The notes below the pieces were generated by a model. It searched no databases and was not told where the DNA came from. It saw only the letters and a program-made list of their open reading frames with translations. From contig NZ_WAJS01000004.1 of NCBI RefSeq assembly GCF_008831045.1, positions 35,845-99,844 of the forward strand: DNA of 64,000 nucleotides. The letters run 5' to 3'. Shown here piece by piece: positions 32,483 through 39,699 of this stretch. A program made the translations under genes and the position numbers. This DNA is from Adlercreutzia muris. GTDB taxonomy: Bacteria; Actinomycetota; Coriobacteriia; Coriobacteriales; Eggerthellaceae. Numbering within the stretch: the first letter of the stretch is position 1; each line of letters starts with the position of its first letter.

Positions 32483-33397
32483 TTACTCGAAGTCGAAGAA
32501 CCACTTGAAGCCGTACTCGTCGAAGGCCTTCTTCTCCTCGGCGAGGTACTTCTCGGTCAGACGGTCGAACTCGCCGTCGGCCTTCGACTGGGCGATGAAG
32601 GCGTTCAGTTGGTCGAGCAGCGTGGTGTTGCCCTTCTTCACGGCGATGCCCCATTCCTCGGCATCCTGGAAGGGGATGAACACCGCCTCAGTGGTGTCGG
32701 GGTTCGCCTGGTGGTTGCGGTAGATGGTCAGCTGGTCGTACAGGAAGCCGTCGGCCTTGCCCTGCACCACCTCGGTCACGCACGCGCTCTCGTCGGCCAG
32801 CCGCACGATCTCGGCGTTCGTGAGGTTCTTCGTGGCGTACACATCGCCGGTCGATCCGGTCTTCACGGCCACCTTCTTGCCCGGCTGGTTCAAATCGTCA
32901 ATGGAAGCCACCCCGGAATTCGCGTTCGCCAGAATAGCCAGCTGGGCCATGGCGTAGGCGTCCGAGAAGTCCACCGATTGCTTGCGTTCGTCGGTGATGG
33001 TCATGGAGCTGATGACCAGGTCGGCCTTGCCTGTCTGCAGCGCGGGAATGAGGCCGTCCCATGCGGTGTTCTCGATCTGCACATCGTAGCCGTAGGCCGC
33101 GCCGAAATCGCGGATGAAGTCGACGGCGAGGCCCTCGGGGTTGCCCGCGTCGTCCTTGGTCTCGAAGGGCGGGTAGGCCAGCTCCATGGCCACGCGCAGG
33201 GTGGAGCCCTGGCTGGCTGCGGCACCGTCGGCTGCCGGGGAGGTGCTGCTATCGGCGCCCGTGCTACCCGACGAGCAGCCGGCCAGCACGCAGGAAAGCG
33301 CCAGCAGGGCGGCGGCCGCTACGGCCATGAAGGCGCGGCGGACGCGCGAGCCGCGGATTGCGAAAGCGGTACGAGTGAGAGAAATGGTGCGGTTCAT
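32483..33397 (-). CDS. Polar amino acid ABC transporter, substrate-binding lipoprotein
   Basis: A 304-residue extracellular solute-binding protein, family 3. Residues 1-41 form a long signal peptide with lipobox LAGC (Cys41), followed by a Ser/Thr/Ala linker. The binding domain has MELAYPPFETKD, GLAVDFIRDFG, DLVISSMTITDERK and the hinge GVKTGSTG-like VAVKTGSTGD. GTAAGGAGCACCC precedes the ATG. The start follows the end of a MarR-like fragment by 9 nt. Substrate class polar amino acids; the exact one is not decidable. Confidence 0.92.
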   Translation of the reverse strand: MNRTISLTRTAFAIRGSRVRRAFMAVAAAALLALSCVLAGCSSGSTGADSSTSPAADGAAASQGSTLRVAMELAYPPFETKDDAGNPEGLAVDFIRDFGAAYGYDVQIENTAWDGLIPALQTGKADLVISSMTITDERKQSVDFSDAYAMAQLAILANANSGVASIDDLNQPGKKVAVKTGSTGDVYATKNLTNAEIVRLADESACVTEVVQGKADGFLYDQLTIYRNHQANPDTTEAVFIPFQDAEEWGIAVKKGNTTLLDQLNAFIAQSKADGEFDRLTEKYLAEEKKAFDEYGFKWFFDFE

Positions 33398-33406
33398 GGG
33401 TGCTCC

Positions 33407-33600
33407 TTACGGGTTGATGCGGGCGTTCACGTTCGCCTGCATGGCTTTCATGGTACGGCAGGTGACGGCTAGGTCCTCATCGCTGAGGCCATCCGTCAAC
33501 GTTGCGATAAGTTCGTGAAATGCGGTTGCCGCGACAGCTGCCCGCAGGTGATCGTTGGCTGTGGTAGTTTCCGGGGAGGTTGTTGCGGGTGCTTCTAGAA
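33407..33600 (-). pseudogene. C-terminal part of a MarR-like regulator, probably truncated
   Basis: The minus strand codes for DHLRAAVAATAFHELIATL then GLSDEDLAVTCRTMKAMQAN, matching the C-terminal dimerisation helices of MarR regulators. The open frame can be extended to ATG 33718 (103 residues in all) but that part is Pro/Thr-rich, lacks the winged helix and overlaps the promoter and start of a small toxin gene on the other strand. It sits 9 nt upstream of the transporter operon, the position of a former local regulator. Confidence 0.45.
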
Positions 33601-33652
33601 GGGGACGGGTGAATATTCCGACAGCCGTGGGCATACAGTTATCGATTCCCGT

Positions 33653-33658
33653 TATAAT
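33653..33658 (+). promoter_or_regulatory. -10 box of the type I toxin gene
   Basis: Perfect TATAAT, giving a leader of about 43 nt before the toxin ATG. A near-copy of this leader occurs at 39579-39618. Confidence 0.5.
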
Positions 33659-33708
33659 GGCCGTAGGTGCCCCGTCACGCCTGGGCGGCTTCGAGAAAGG
33701 AGCTACCC

Positions 33709-33795
33709 ATGGACACACAAACGGTAACTGCCTTGTGCGACCTCATGCTTGTGGTGATCGGAATCATCGGGCTTGTTCTGATGAGGAAGGAGTGA
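33709..33795 (+). CDS. Holin-like small membrane toxin, type I toxin-antitoxin candidate
   Basis: A 28-residue peptide too short for standard gene calling: a few polar residues, one hydrophobic helix (LMLVVIGIIGLVLM) and a charged RKE tail. GAAAGGAG lies 6 nt before the ATG and a TATAAT box is about 50 nt upstream. Size, membrane helix and basic end fit the putative holin-like toxins (TxpA/BsrG-type and related) of Gram-positive bacteria. A hairpin follows the stop, and an antisense promoter with extended -10 faces the gene from 33901-33909, as in type I systems. Toxicity is inferred. Confidence 0.6.
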   Translation: MDTQTVTALCDLMLVVIGIIGLVLMRKE

Positions 33796-33808
33796 CGGAC
33801 GGTGTTTG

Positions 33809-33900
33809 GCCAAAGAAGAAGCCGGGCCACCTGTCGAAAGTAAACCCGGCTTAATCAAATAACCGACGCCGCCCGGCAGAACGGGGCACCGTCTGTTCGC
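33809..33900 (-). ncRNA. Candidate antisense antitoxin RNA
   Basis: On the minus strand an extended -10 (TGCTATAAT, 33909-33901) would start RNA at about 33894 and run towards the toxin 3' end. The region contains AAGCCGGG (33825-33832)/CCCGGCTT (33845-33852), a hairpin usable as terminator on either strand, and the toxin 3' flank GACGGTG pairs with CACCGTC near 33888-33894. The 3' end of the RNA is not determined. Confidence 0.45.
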
Positions 33901-33909
33901 ATTATAGCA
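33901..33909 (-). promoter_or_regulatory. Extended -10 promoter for the antisense RNA
   Basis: TGCTATAAT on the minus strand, perfect -10 with TGn extension. Confidence 0.55.
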
Positions 33910-33959
33910 TGGTGGCCGCGGCAGCACAGCCCCTGTTTTTGGTTCGGAGGGAAAGCATC

Positions 33960-34289
33960 ATGGGCAGCAAGAAGCGCTCGGCATGGCAGAAGCAGAAGGC
34001 ACAATTCGCCGCATCGCTCGGCGAGGGCGACTTGTTCGCGGAACTCGGCCTCGGGGACGATTCCGGCCGCGACCCTTTCGCCCGCGAATCGGCTGCCCGC
34101 GCCGCGCGCGACGAAGCTCACGAGGCAGCCTTGCGCCGCAGGGCCTGCGAGCGCAAGAACCGCTACGCCAGCCGCTACGAGGCGGAGCTCACCGCTGCCG
34201 AATGCGCCGAGCACGGCGCCCCTCTATTGCACGTGTACCAGTGTCCCTACTGCAACGGCTGGCACCTCACCTCCAAGCCCGAGCGGTAG
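33960..34289 (+). CDS. Small charged protein with a CPYCNGWHLT motif
   Basis: A 109-residue protein I do not recognise by name. The N-terminal two-thirds are Ala/Arg/Glu-rich and helical; the end has YQCPYCNGWHLTS, a CxxC with a following His that looks like half of a zinc-ribbon, plus an earlier Cys/His (ECAEHG). GGAGGG precedes ATG 33960. The last 36 bp, including the stop, are repeated exactly at 35047-35082, bracketing the toxin-antitoxin module that follows. Confidence 0.7.
   Translation: MGSKKRSAWQKQKAQFAASLGEGDLFAELGLGDDSGRDPFARESAARAARDEAHEAALRRRACERKNRYASRYEAELTAAECAEHGAPLLHVYQCPYCNGWHLTSKPER
34254..34289 (+). repeat. 36-bp direct repeat, left copy (3' end of the CxxC gene)
   Basis: Starts AACGGCTGGCACCTC and ends GAGCGGTAG; identical to 35047-35082. 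It includes the final codons and stop of the CxxC protein gene. Confidence 0.9.
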
Positions 34290-34321
34290 GAGGCGGGTTG
34301 AGTGATCGCCCCATCTTCGTA

Positions 34322-34350
34322 TTGCCATGCGAATTCCAAGGTGATATCAT
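34322..34350 (+). promoter_or_regulatory. Promoter of the FitAB-like module
   Basis: -35 TTGCCA (34322-34327), 17-nt spacer, extended -10 TGATATCAT (34342-34350). The best promoter match in the region. Confidence 0.7.
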
Positions 34351-34361
34351 CGATATCACCT
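34339..34361. promoter_or_regulatory. Autoregulatory operator palindrome of the FitAB-like module
   Basis: AGGTGATATC (34339-34348) and GATATCACCT (34352-34361) form a perfect 10-bp inverted repeat with a 3-nt centre covering the -10 box, the usual site for RHH antitoxin binding. Confidence 0.75.
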
Positions 34362-34379
34362 AATGAATCGAGGTACAGC

Positions 34380-34625
34380 ATGGCAGATATTCTCATTCGC
34401 GATCTTGACGATGCCACGAAGCGGAGGCTGAAAGAGCAGGCATTGCGGCACGGTCGCTCGCAGCAAGGCGAGGCCCGGGCTATTCTCCAGGCATCGCTTC
34501 AGGATTCAGGATCTACGGGTTGGGTGGGGCGCCTGCGGAATGCCGCCCAAGCGGCGGATGGCATCGATCTGGAAGAGCCGATACGCCATCCCGCGCGGGA
34601 AATCGACGTGCGGGGGTGGCTGTGA
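34380..34625 (+). CDS. FitA-like ribbon-helix-helix antitoxin
   Basis: An 81-residue antitoxin. The N-terminal ribbon-helix-helix is ILIRDLDDATKRRLKEQA followed by HGRSQQGEARAILQ, typical of FitA/VapB antitoxins of PIN toxins; the acidic C-terminal tail (DGIDLEEP) is the toxin-neutralising part. ATG 34380 follows GAGG and lies 19 nt after an operator palindrome. The TGA overlaps the toxin GTG. It should repress its own promoter together with the toxin. Confidence 0.85.
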   Translation: MADILIRDLDDATKRRLKEQALRHGRSQQGEARAILQASLQDSGSTGWVGRLRNAAQAADGIDLEEPIRHPAREIDVRGWL

Positions 34626-35038
34626 ACTTCATCGCCGACACCAACGTCGTATCCGAGCTCATGCGGCCCCAGCCGAACGATAACGTGATCGATTGGTTCT
34701 ACGACCATGAAGGCTGCGTATATCTGACGTCGATTACCGTGAAGGAACTGTACTTCGGCATGTTGCGCCTGCCGGAGGGAAAGCGGAAAGACCGTCTGCG
34801 GCAGGCGATTACGGGCATTGTGATGGACTGTTCCGACAAGACGTATTCGTTCGATGCCTTTAGCGGATATTTGTGCGCCGAGCTGCACGAGAAGGCACTG
34901 TCCCAGGGGCGCACACCTACCATCGAGGACTTGATGATCGCCGCTATCTGCAAGCGCAACGACTGCGTGCTCGCGACACGCAACGTGAAGGACTTCGACT
35001 ACCTGGACATCGACCTGGTCAACCCCTTCGAAGGGTAG
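34622..35038 (+). CDS. FitB/VapC-like PIN-domain ribonuclease toxin
   Basis: A 138-residue PIN-domain endoribonuclease. Acidic active-site residues are present: Asp in FIADTNVVSE, Glu in TVKELYFGM, Asp in IEDLMIAAIC and a further Asp after ATRNVKDF. The start is GTG 34622, overlapping the antitoxin TGA (GTGA); the longer upstream frame is the antitoxin gene read out of frame. Eight nt after the stop begins the right copy of the 36-bp repeat. Confidence 0.87.
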   Translation: MNFIADTNVVSELMRPQPNDNVIDWFYDHEGCVYLTSITVKELYFGMLRLPEGKRKDRLRQAITGIVMDCSDKTYSFDAFSGYLCAELHEKALSQGRTPTIEDLMIAAICKRNDCVLATRNVKDFDYLDIDLVNPFEG

Positions 35039-35046
35039 CAAGGAAG

Positions 35047-35082
35047 AACGGCTGGCACCTCACCTCCAAGCCCGAGCGGTAG
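35047..35082 (+). repeat. 36-bp direct repeat, right copy
   Basis: Exact copy of 34254-34289. The 757 bp between the copies hold only the toxin-antitoxin module. Confidence 0.9.
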
Positions 35083-35125
35083 CGGAGAAAAGCCTCAACA
35101 AAATGTAGCGACGAGGGGAATCAGA

Positions 35126-35163
35126 ACGAGGGGCCGCTGCGTTGCGTAGCAGCGGCCCCTCGT
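35126..35163 (-). terminator. Strong hairpin downstream of reductase 4
   Basis: 15-bp perfect stem, ACGAGGGGCCGCTGC (35126-35140) against 35149-35163, 36 nt past the reductase stop on the minus strand. No clean T tract. Confidence 0.65.
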
Positions 35164-35198
35164 GAGGGGAGGGTGTGGGTAGGGCCTGGGAGAGCGAG

Positions 35199-36827
35199 CT
35201 AGGCGCGCGCGTCCAGGGCGGCAGCGTTGCGACCGGCTTTGCGGCCCCAGTGAACCGTACCGAGCACGGCCCAGCCGCAACCGGGGTAGAACGGCCCAGT
35301 GAACATGCCCGAGGCGATCTGCCCGGCGGCGAAGAGGCGCTCGATGGGCTCGCCGGCTGTGTTCAGCACGCGCGTCTCGATGTCGGTGCGCAGGCCGCCG
35401 CAGGCGCCAAGCGGGTTCTGTACGATCCGGATTGCGTAGAACGGGCCATTCTCGATGGGGCCGAAGTCGGTACGACGGTCGAAATCGGGATCGAAGCCCT
35501 CCTTCGAGTACTCGTTCCACTTCTCCACCGTGCGCTTGAGGTTATCGGCAGGCAGCTCGGCCGCGGCGGCGAGCTCGTCCAGCGTGTCGGCGACCTTCAC
35601 GAAACGGCTCTCGGTATCCTGCTCGATCATCCACTGCACGACGCGCTCCATGTAGTCGGTTTGGTTGGAGTCGACGATACACCAGATCTTGCAATCGGGG
35701 CCGCCGCCCATCTTAGCGTTCTCGAAGTACTGCATGGTGCTGATGTAGCCCCAGTCAGCATCTTCCTGGACAAAGCGGTTGCCGCGGGGATTGACGATGA
35801 TCGCGCCCTTAACCGGCGTGGACTTGTAGATGTTCTCGTCCTTGTTGCCGCGTCCCTCGCCCACGCCGCCGAAGTAGAGGGTGTCCAGCATGACGCAGGC
35901 CTCGCTGAGGGCCAGGTCGGCCCCTACTTCCAGACCCATGCGAATGCCATCGCCGGTGTTGTAGGGGCTCGCACCTACCTGTACCGGGGCCCCGTTTACC
36001 TCGCGCTGATACAGGCCCCAGTACTGCTGAGGGTTCAGGGCGCGGGCCATCTCCATGTTGTCGCCAATGGAGCAGGTGGCCAAAATGACGCCCTTGGCCG
36101 CCTTGAAGAAATCGTCGTCAGCGGTCTGCACGCCTACGACTTCCTTGCCTTCAGTGATGAGGTGCACCGCCTCGGTATTGGTCTTGACGGTGATGTTCTC
36201 GTAGGTGTCGGCCTTCTTCTGCAGGCAGCCGAAATGCGTCGCCGTGGGGTCGGTTTCCTCGCCGCGAATACTCGCTGTGAGAGCGTAGTAGTCCCAGTGA
36301 GAGCGCGGGTAGAACTCGTCGGTGTAGGCGTTTACGGGGGCGACGACGTCCACCGTGGCGTATACGCGGCCGCAGTCGTTCACAAGCCACTCGACGGCGG
36401 CGGCGCTCTCCATGCACATCTCGCGGATCATGTCCTCGTCACCGAAGCCTTGGGCGTAGGCGATCTGCTCCTCGGCGAACTTCTCGCCCGAGTCGTCGGT
36501 GCAGCCCTCGAGCTCTGCTTGCTGGGGAGTGCCGGCGCCGAGGATCATGCCGTTCGACAGGGCCGTGTCGCCGCCGCAGGTGCCAGATTTCTCCAAGATG
36601 ACCACACTTGCACCTGCCTCGGCGGCTTCGATGGCGGCGCAGAAGCCGGCCCCGCCGCCGCCGACTACGACGACATCGTACTCATCAGTCCAATTCACAT
36701 CGCTGGCGCTGGTGCCCGCAAGTTCCGTGGGGCCCGACTTGGTTTGCGGCGCGCAGCCGGCAAGACCGGCCACTACCGCGGCGCTCGCGCCAACGCATCC
36801 CAGTTTCAGAAAATCCCTTCGCTCCAT
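35199..36827 (-). CDS. Tat-exported FAD-dependent reductase, no. 4
   Basis: A 542-residue flavoprotein. Twin-arginine signal MERRDFLKLG with lipobox LAGC (Cys25); FAD domain from about residue 52 (VVVVGGGGAGFCAA, LEKSG), a GTAG-type loop CGGDTALSNGM, and C-terminal CGGLRTDIETRVLN plus LFAAGQIASG. No FMN_bind or haem motif. AAGGAGGAGAAAGC precedes the ATG. Divergent from a Fic-like/wHTH protein rather than a LuxR gene, across a region with two TTTTCAG-type operators. Family clear; substrate unknown. Confidence 0.88.
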   Translation of the reverse strand: MERRDFLKLGCVGASAAVVAGLAGCAPQTKSGPTELAGTSASDVNWTDEYDVVVVGGGGAGFCAAIEAAEAGASVVILEKSGTCGGDTALSNGMILGAGTPQQAELEGCTDDSGEKFAEEQIAYAQGFGDEDMIREMCMESAAAVEWLVNDCGRVYATVDVVAPVNAYTDEFYPRSHWDYYALTASIRGEETDPTATHFGCLQKKADTYENITVKTNTEAVHLITEGKEVVGVQTADDDFFKAAKGVILATCSIGDNMEMARALNPQQYWGLYQREVNGAPVQVGASPYNTGDGIRMGLEVGADLALSEACVMLDTLYFGGVGEGRGNKDENIYKSTPVKGAIIVNPRGNRFVQEDADWGYISTMQYFENAKMGGGPDCKIWCIVDSNQTDYMERVVQWMIEQDTESRFVKVADTLDELAAAAELPADNLKRTVEKWNEYSKEGFDPDFDRRTDFGPIENGPFYAIRIVQNPLGACGGLRTDIETRVLNTAGEPIERLFAAGQIASGMFTGPFYPGCGWAVLGTVHWGRKAGRNAAALDARA

Positions 36828-36907
36828 GCTTTCTCCTCCTTGTCGATTTGCGTCCCTTAGGGAACGGCTGCATTGTAGGCAGAGGGGAAAACGGGCTTCA
36901 AGAAAAG

Positions 36908-36917
36908 TTATTTTCAG
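36908..36917. promoter_or_regulatory. Half-site of the reductase 4 operator
   Basis: TTATTTTCAG, the same half-site as in the full palindrome 45 nt away; the flanking bases give a weaker second palindrome. Confidence 0.4.
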
Positions 36918-36952
36918 GAAAGTGCGCAGTTCAAAGTCAATTTTGCGAACAA

Positions 36953-36969
36953 CTGAAAATAATTTTCAG
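36953..36969. promoter_or_regulatory. Perfect 17-bp palindrome between reductase 4 and its divergent regulator
   Basis: CTGAAAATAATTTTCAG, symmetrical about a single central A, located about 90 nt before the regulator start and 126 nt before the reductase start. Candidate operator. Confidence 0.55.
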
Positions 36970-37054
36970 AAGCCTTGGAGTGCTCCGAAGCAAAGCTGGC
37001 GCTATTATAGGGCGCACAGGGCAGGGGAAGTTTGCGGGGAGAGGTGAGGCTGCG

Positions 37055-38401
37055 GTGAGCGATTCCATGAGCATCAGCGAGTTCATTCGCAACGAGGAGG
37101 TTGCGGCTTTTGTGACGCGGCATGCCGGAGAGCTTGTTTCCTGGGATCAGTTCCAGGGCCTTCCCATGCCGGCCGGCTTGTCTCCCGAAACGATGTGGGA
37201 GGTCATCGAATTTGTCCGCTTGGTGGGGGTAGACGAGCAGATGCCGTTTAGCCAGTCTGATGAGGCATGTGTGGGAGAAAGCTCCTGGTACGGCATCTCC
37301 TCGGAGATGAGCGCCGTGCTCGCACGCTTGATGCATCGCGGTCGCACTGCCGGCACCCTTGACGCCCGCCTGGCTCAATACCGGAGCGCTTACGGGAAGT
37401 CTCCGTTTCTCGTGGCCGATCTTTCCGCTGCTGCGGCCCGCGATGGGGTTGAGATCGACCCCGATGCGGTAGTCGCTCTTGCGGCGGGGACGCGCACGCC
37501 TGCAACGCCGGCAGAGCGTCTGGCAGCAAACGCCCTCGCCGTTTTGCGGTCGCTCGACGAGTATTGCGACCGCGCCTTCGACGAGTCCCTCTACGGGGAG
37601 ATCCAGTCTCGTCTCGATGAAGGCTGTGCGGCGCTGTCCTATCGGCCCATGCTCCGTCCGGAAACGAGCTATAACGCCTACGGGAGCGCCGACGGCAACG
37701 ACCCGCTTTCGCGCTACGACGCCGAGCAGAAGAGCTGGTGCCTCGACCTGATCAGCACCCGTGTGAACGAGGTGTATCGGGGTCGCGCCGAAGGCATCGT
37801 GGCGGTTGTCATTGCCTGCGACCTCATTTGCGAGGAACTTCCCTTCCCGCGGTGGAACGGATTCATGGAGATCATTCTGCGGCGCCTGTTCTTCGAGCGT
37901 ATCGGCATGCGGGCGCTGGCCTTCGTGCCGTTCTCTCGAGCGCTGCTCGATTGGGAGCTGGGGCTGCCTGCGGCCCAGGAACTGCCCTTTGCCTTCGGCC
38001 AAGCGATCCTCCACAGCCGCTACGGCAACAACACGACGCCCTATCTGAGGCAGCTGCTGCAGTTTCTAGAGCGCGGCCTCGACGACTTGGAGCGCGAAAC
38101 CGACGCTATGGTTGCCCAGTTCGACCGACGCCGCGAGGCGCTGGCGGCCGATACGCGGCTTAACCATCGCCAGCAGAGCTTGCTTATGGAGTTGGTCATG
38201 AATCCGTCGGGAAGCATCGACGCAGCAACCTACGAGCGCCGCTATGACGTCACGCTCGTTACGGCCCGCGCCGATTTGAAGAAGCTCGTGCAGATGGGCT
38301 TTCTCTCCCTTGCCGAAGTCGGCAAGAAGCAGGTGTTCTCGCCGGTGCCTCGCATGGGGGATATGGTGTCCGCTCGTTCGGGCTCTGTGCCGCCCGCCTA
38401 G
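37055..38401 (+). CDS. Fic-like/winged-helix regulator, divergent from reductase 4
   Basis: A 448-residue soluble protein. The C-terminal ~65 residues form a winged helix (LNHRQQSLLMELVM, YERRYDVTLVTARADLKKLV) like those ending Fic proteins. The central part (about 190-330) has the helical character of a Fic fold with PFPRWNGFMEIILRRLFFER at the place of the Fic motif, but the HPFxxGNGR residues are missing, so AMP-transfer activity is unlikely. GTG 37055 follows GAGAGGTGAGG; ATG 37067 is an alternative. Probably the transcriptional regulator of reductase 4. Assignment to Fic is tentative. Confidence 0.6.
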   Translation: MSDSMSISEFIRNEEVAAFVTRHAGELVSWDQFQGLPMPAGLSPETMWEVIEFVRLVGVDEQMPFSQSDEACVGESSWYGISSEMSAVLARLMHRGRTAGTLDARLAQYRSAYGKSPFLVADLSAAAARDGVEIDPDAVVALAAGTRTPATPAERLAANALAVLRSLDEYCDRAFDESLYGEIQSRLDEGCAALSYRPMLRPETSYNAYGSADGNDPLSRYDAEQKSWCLDLISTRVNEVYRGRAEGIVAVVIACDLICEELPFPRWNGFMEIILRRLFFERIGMRALAFVPFSRALLDWELGLPAAQELPFAFGQAILHSRYGNNTTPYLRQLLQFLERGLDDLERETDAMVAQFDRRREALAADTRLNHRQQSLLMELVMNPSGSIDAATYERRYDVTLVTARADLKKLVQMGFLSLAEVGKKQVFSPVPRMGDMVSARSGSVPPA

Positions 38402-38404
38402 CAT

Positions 38405-39406
38405 CTACTCCGCGGGGAACGAGTACACGTGGCCGCCGCCGTAGAACTTGCCGAGCAGGTACAGGTTGCTCGCCGATTCGCTGGCCAGGTATATCTCGCC
38501 GTCCACCTCGTCGATACCCTCGGCCATGGGCGGCACCGTCAGCGTCTGCACGAGCGTCGCGTCGTCCAGGAAGTACAGCGGGCAGCGATGGCCGTCCACC
38601 AGGTAGCTTCCGCCTCGGTGTGCTCCGGCCGGGTCGTAGATGTGCACCTCGGCATCGCCGAAGCCCCAGGACAGGCTGAGCGCGATGTTACCGTCGGGCG
38701 TCACGCATAGGCCCTGCACGTTGCCGGGAATGGAGTACACCGCCGCCGGATGCTCGCCGAAGCCGAAGGGCCCGTGGGCATGCGGCGCGTAGGCGTACAC
38801 GAGAGCCGGGTTCGTCTCGCCAGAGGGACAGGTGAGCCAATGGCTCTTCGGCGTGGGATAGAACAGCCGATGCTGGAACTCGCCGATGTAGAGCATGCCC
38901 TTCTGCACGTTCATGAACGCGGGCTCAAGAGGGATGGCGCGGCGGTCGGTGGCCTCAAGGGTATCGCCGTCGGCCGCGGCGGCCAGGGCTGCGCGGTCGA
39001 GCACGACGAAGCCGTCGCGCACGGTAAGGAAGACGTAGGGGCCGGAAGCTGTGATGGCGGCGCCGTGTCCGCGGTAGAGCGACCCGTCGGGCAGCCGCAC
39101 CTCGTGGCGCCGCACCTCGCCGTCTTCGCCCACTTGGAAGATGGGCGACGGCTTGCGGTTGGCCATGTATCCGCTGAACAACCATGTCTTCTCATCGTCC
39201 AGATAGAAGAGGTCCTGGGGCACGAAGCCGTGGTTGATGCCGGGAATCTTGAATCGGCGCGTGGCCTCGCTGTAGAAGGGCTTGCAGGTAGCACGCACGC
39301 GATGGCGCTTGGCAAGCACGGCAGCGAAGGCGACCGCGGCGCCTGCGACCGCAGCGCCAGCGCCGACGGCAATCTTCGCGGCCGCGGGCATGGTGGAGTG
39401 CTTCAT
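38405..39406 (-). CDS. Membrane-anchored protein of unknown function, possible beta-propeller
   Basis: A 333-residue protein with an uncleaved N-terminal signal anchor (about residues 7-30, Ala/Val/Gly-rich) and an extracellular domain of about 290 residues. Repeated patterns of hydrophobic strands with Gly/Asp turns (PQDLFYLDDEKTWLFSGYM, GPYVFLTVRDGFVVLD, VQGLCVTPDGNIALSLSW) suggest a beta-propeller or similar repeat fold; I do not recognise the family. GGAGGTGCG precedes ATG 39406. Its stop is 3 nt from the convergent regulator stop, so the 3' ends overlap in transcription. Confidence 0.65.
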   Translation of the reverse strand: MKHSTMPAAAKIAVGAGAAVAGAAVAFAAVLAKRHRVRATCKPFYSEATRRFKIPGINHGFVPQDLFYLDDEKTWLFSGYMANRKPSPIFQVGEDGEVRRHEVRLPDGSLYRGHGAAITASGPYVFLTVRDGFVVLDRAALAAAADGDTLEATDRRAIPLEPAFMNVQKGMLYIGEFQHRLFYPTPKSHWLTCPSGETNPALVYAYAPHAHGPFGFGEHPAAVYSIPGNVQGLCVTPDGNIALSLSWGFGDAEVHIYDPAGAHRGGSYLVDGHRCPLYFLDDATLVQTLTVPPMAEGIDEVDGEIYLASESASNLYLLGKFYGGGHVYSFPAE

Positions 39407-39578
39407 GGCAACGCACCTCCTGGAGTAGACGGCAAGAGCGTCGGGTATGGGTCCCCGACGCTCCCATTGTCCCGCTTTCAATGCGAAGGGTGCGCGCTGC
39501 CGGGATGCTCGTTACGGGAGGGAAATCAAACTGACGTTCATTTGCGCTTATCGCCGAATAGCTATCAGTGCGCGCTCC

Positions 39579-39618
39579 AATGGCGGCAGGTGCTCCGTCA
39601 CGCCCGGGCAGCTTCGAG
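39579..39618 (+). repeat. Degenerate second copy of the type I toxin leader
   Basis: Matches 33656-33695 at 35 of 40 positions, including CCGTCACGCC and GCTTCGAG, but the TATAAT box has decayed and no toxin frame or ribosome site follows. Confidence 0.65.
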
Positions 39619-39699
39619 GTTAAGGCTCAAAGGGGTTTCCAGGCTATTGTTTATTTGATCGGATGATCACTTGCGACTTATTTGCGCCTGGGGGACGGA

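Noticed and set aside
33909..33959. Longer N-terminus for the CxxC protein starting at GTG/ATG near 33909
   Set aside because: The upstream part overlaps the antisense promoter, and the ribosome site GGAGGG fits ATG 33960.
36608..37054. 150-residue N-terminal extension of the Fic-like protein
   Set aside because: It runs through the reductase gene on the other strand and the operator region; its composition is Arg-rich shadow sequence.
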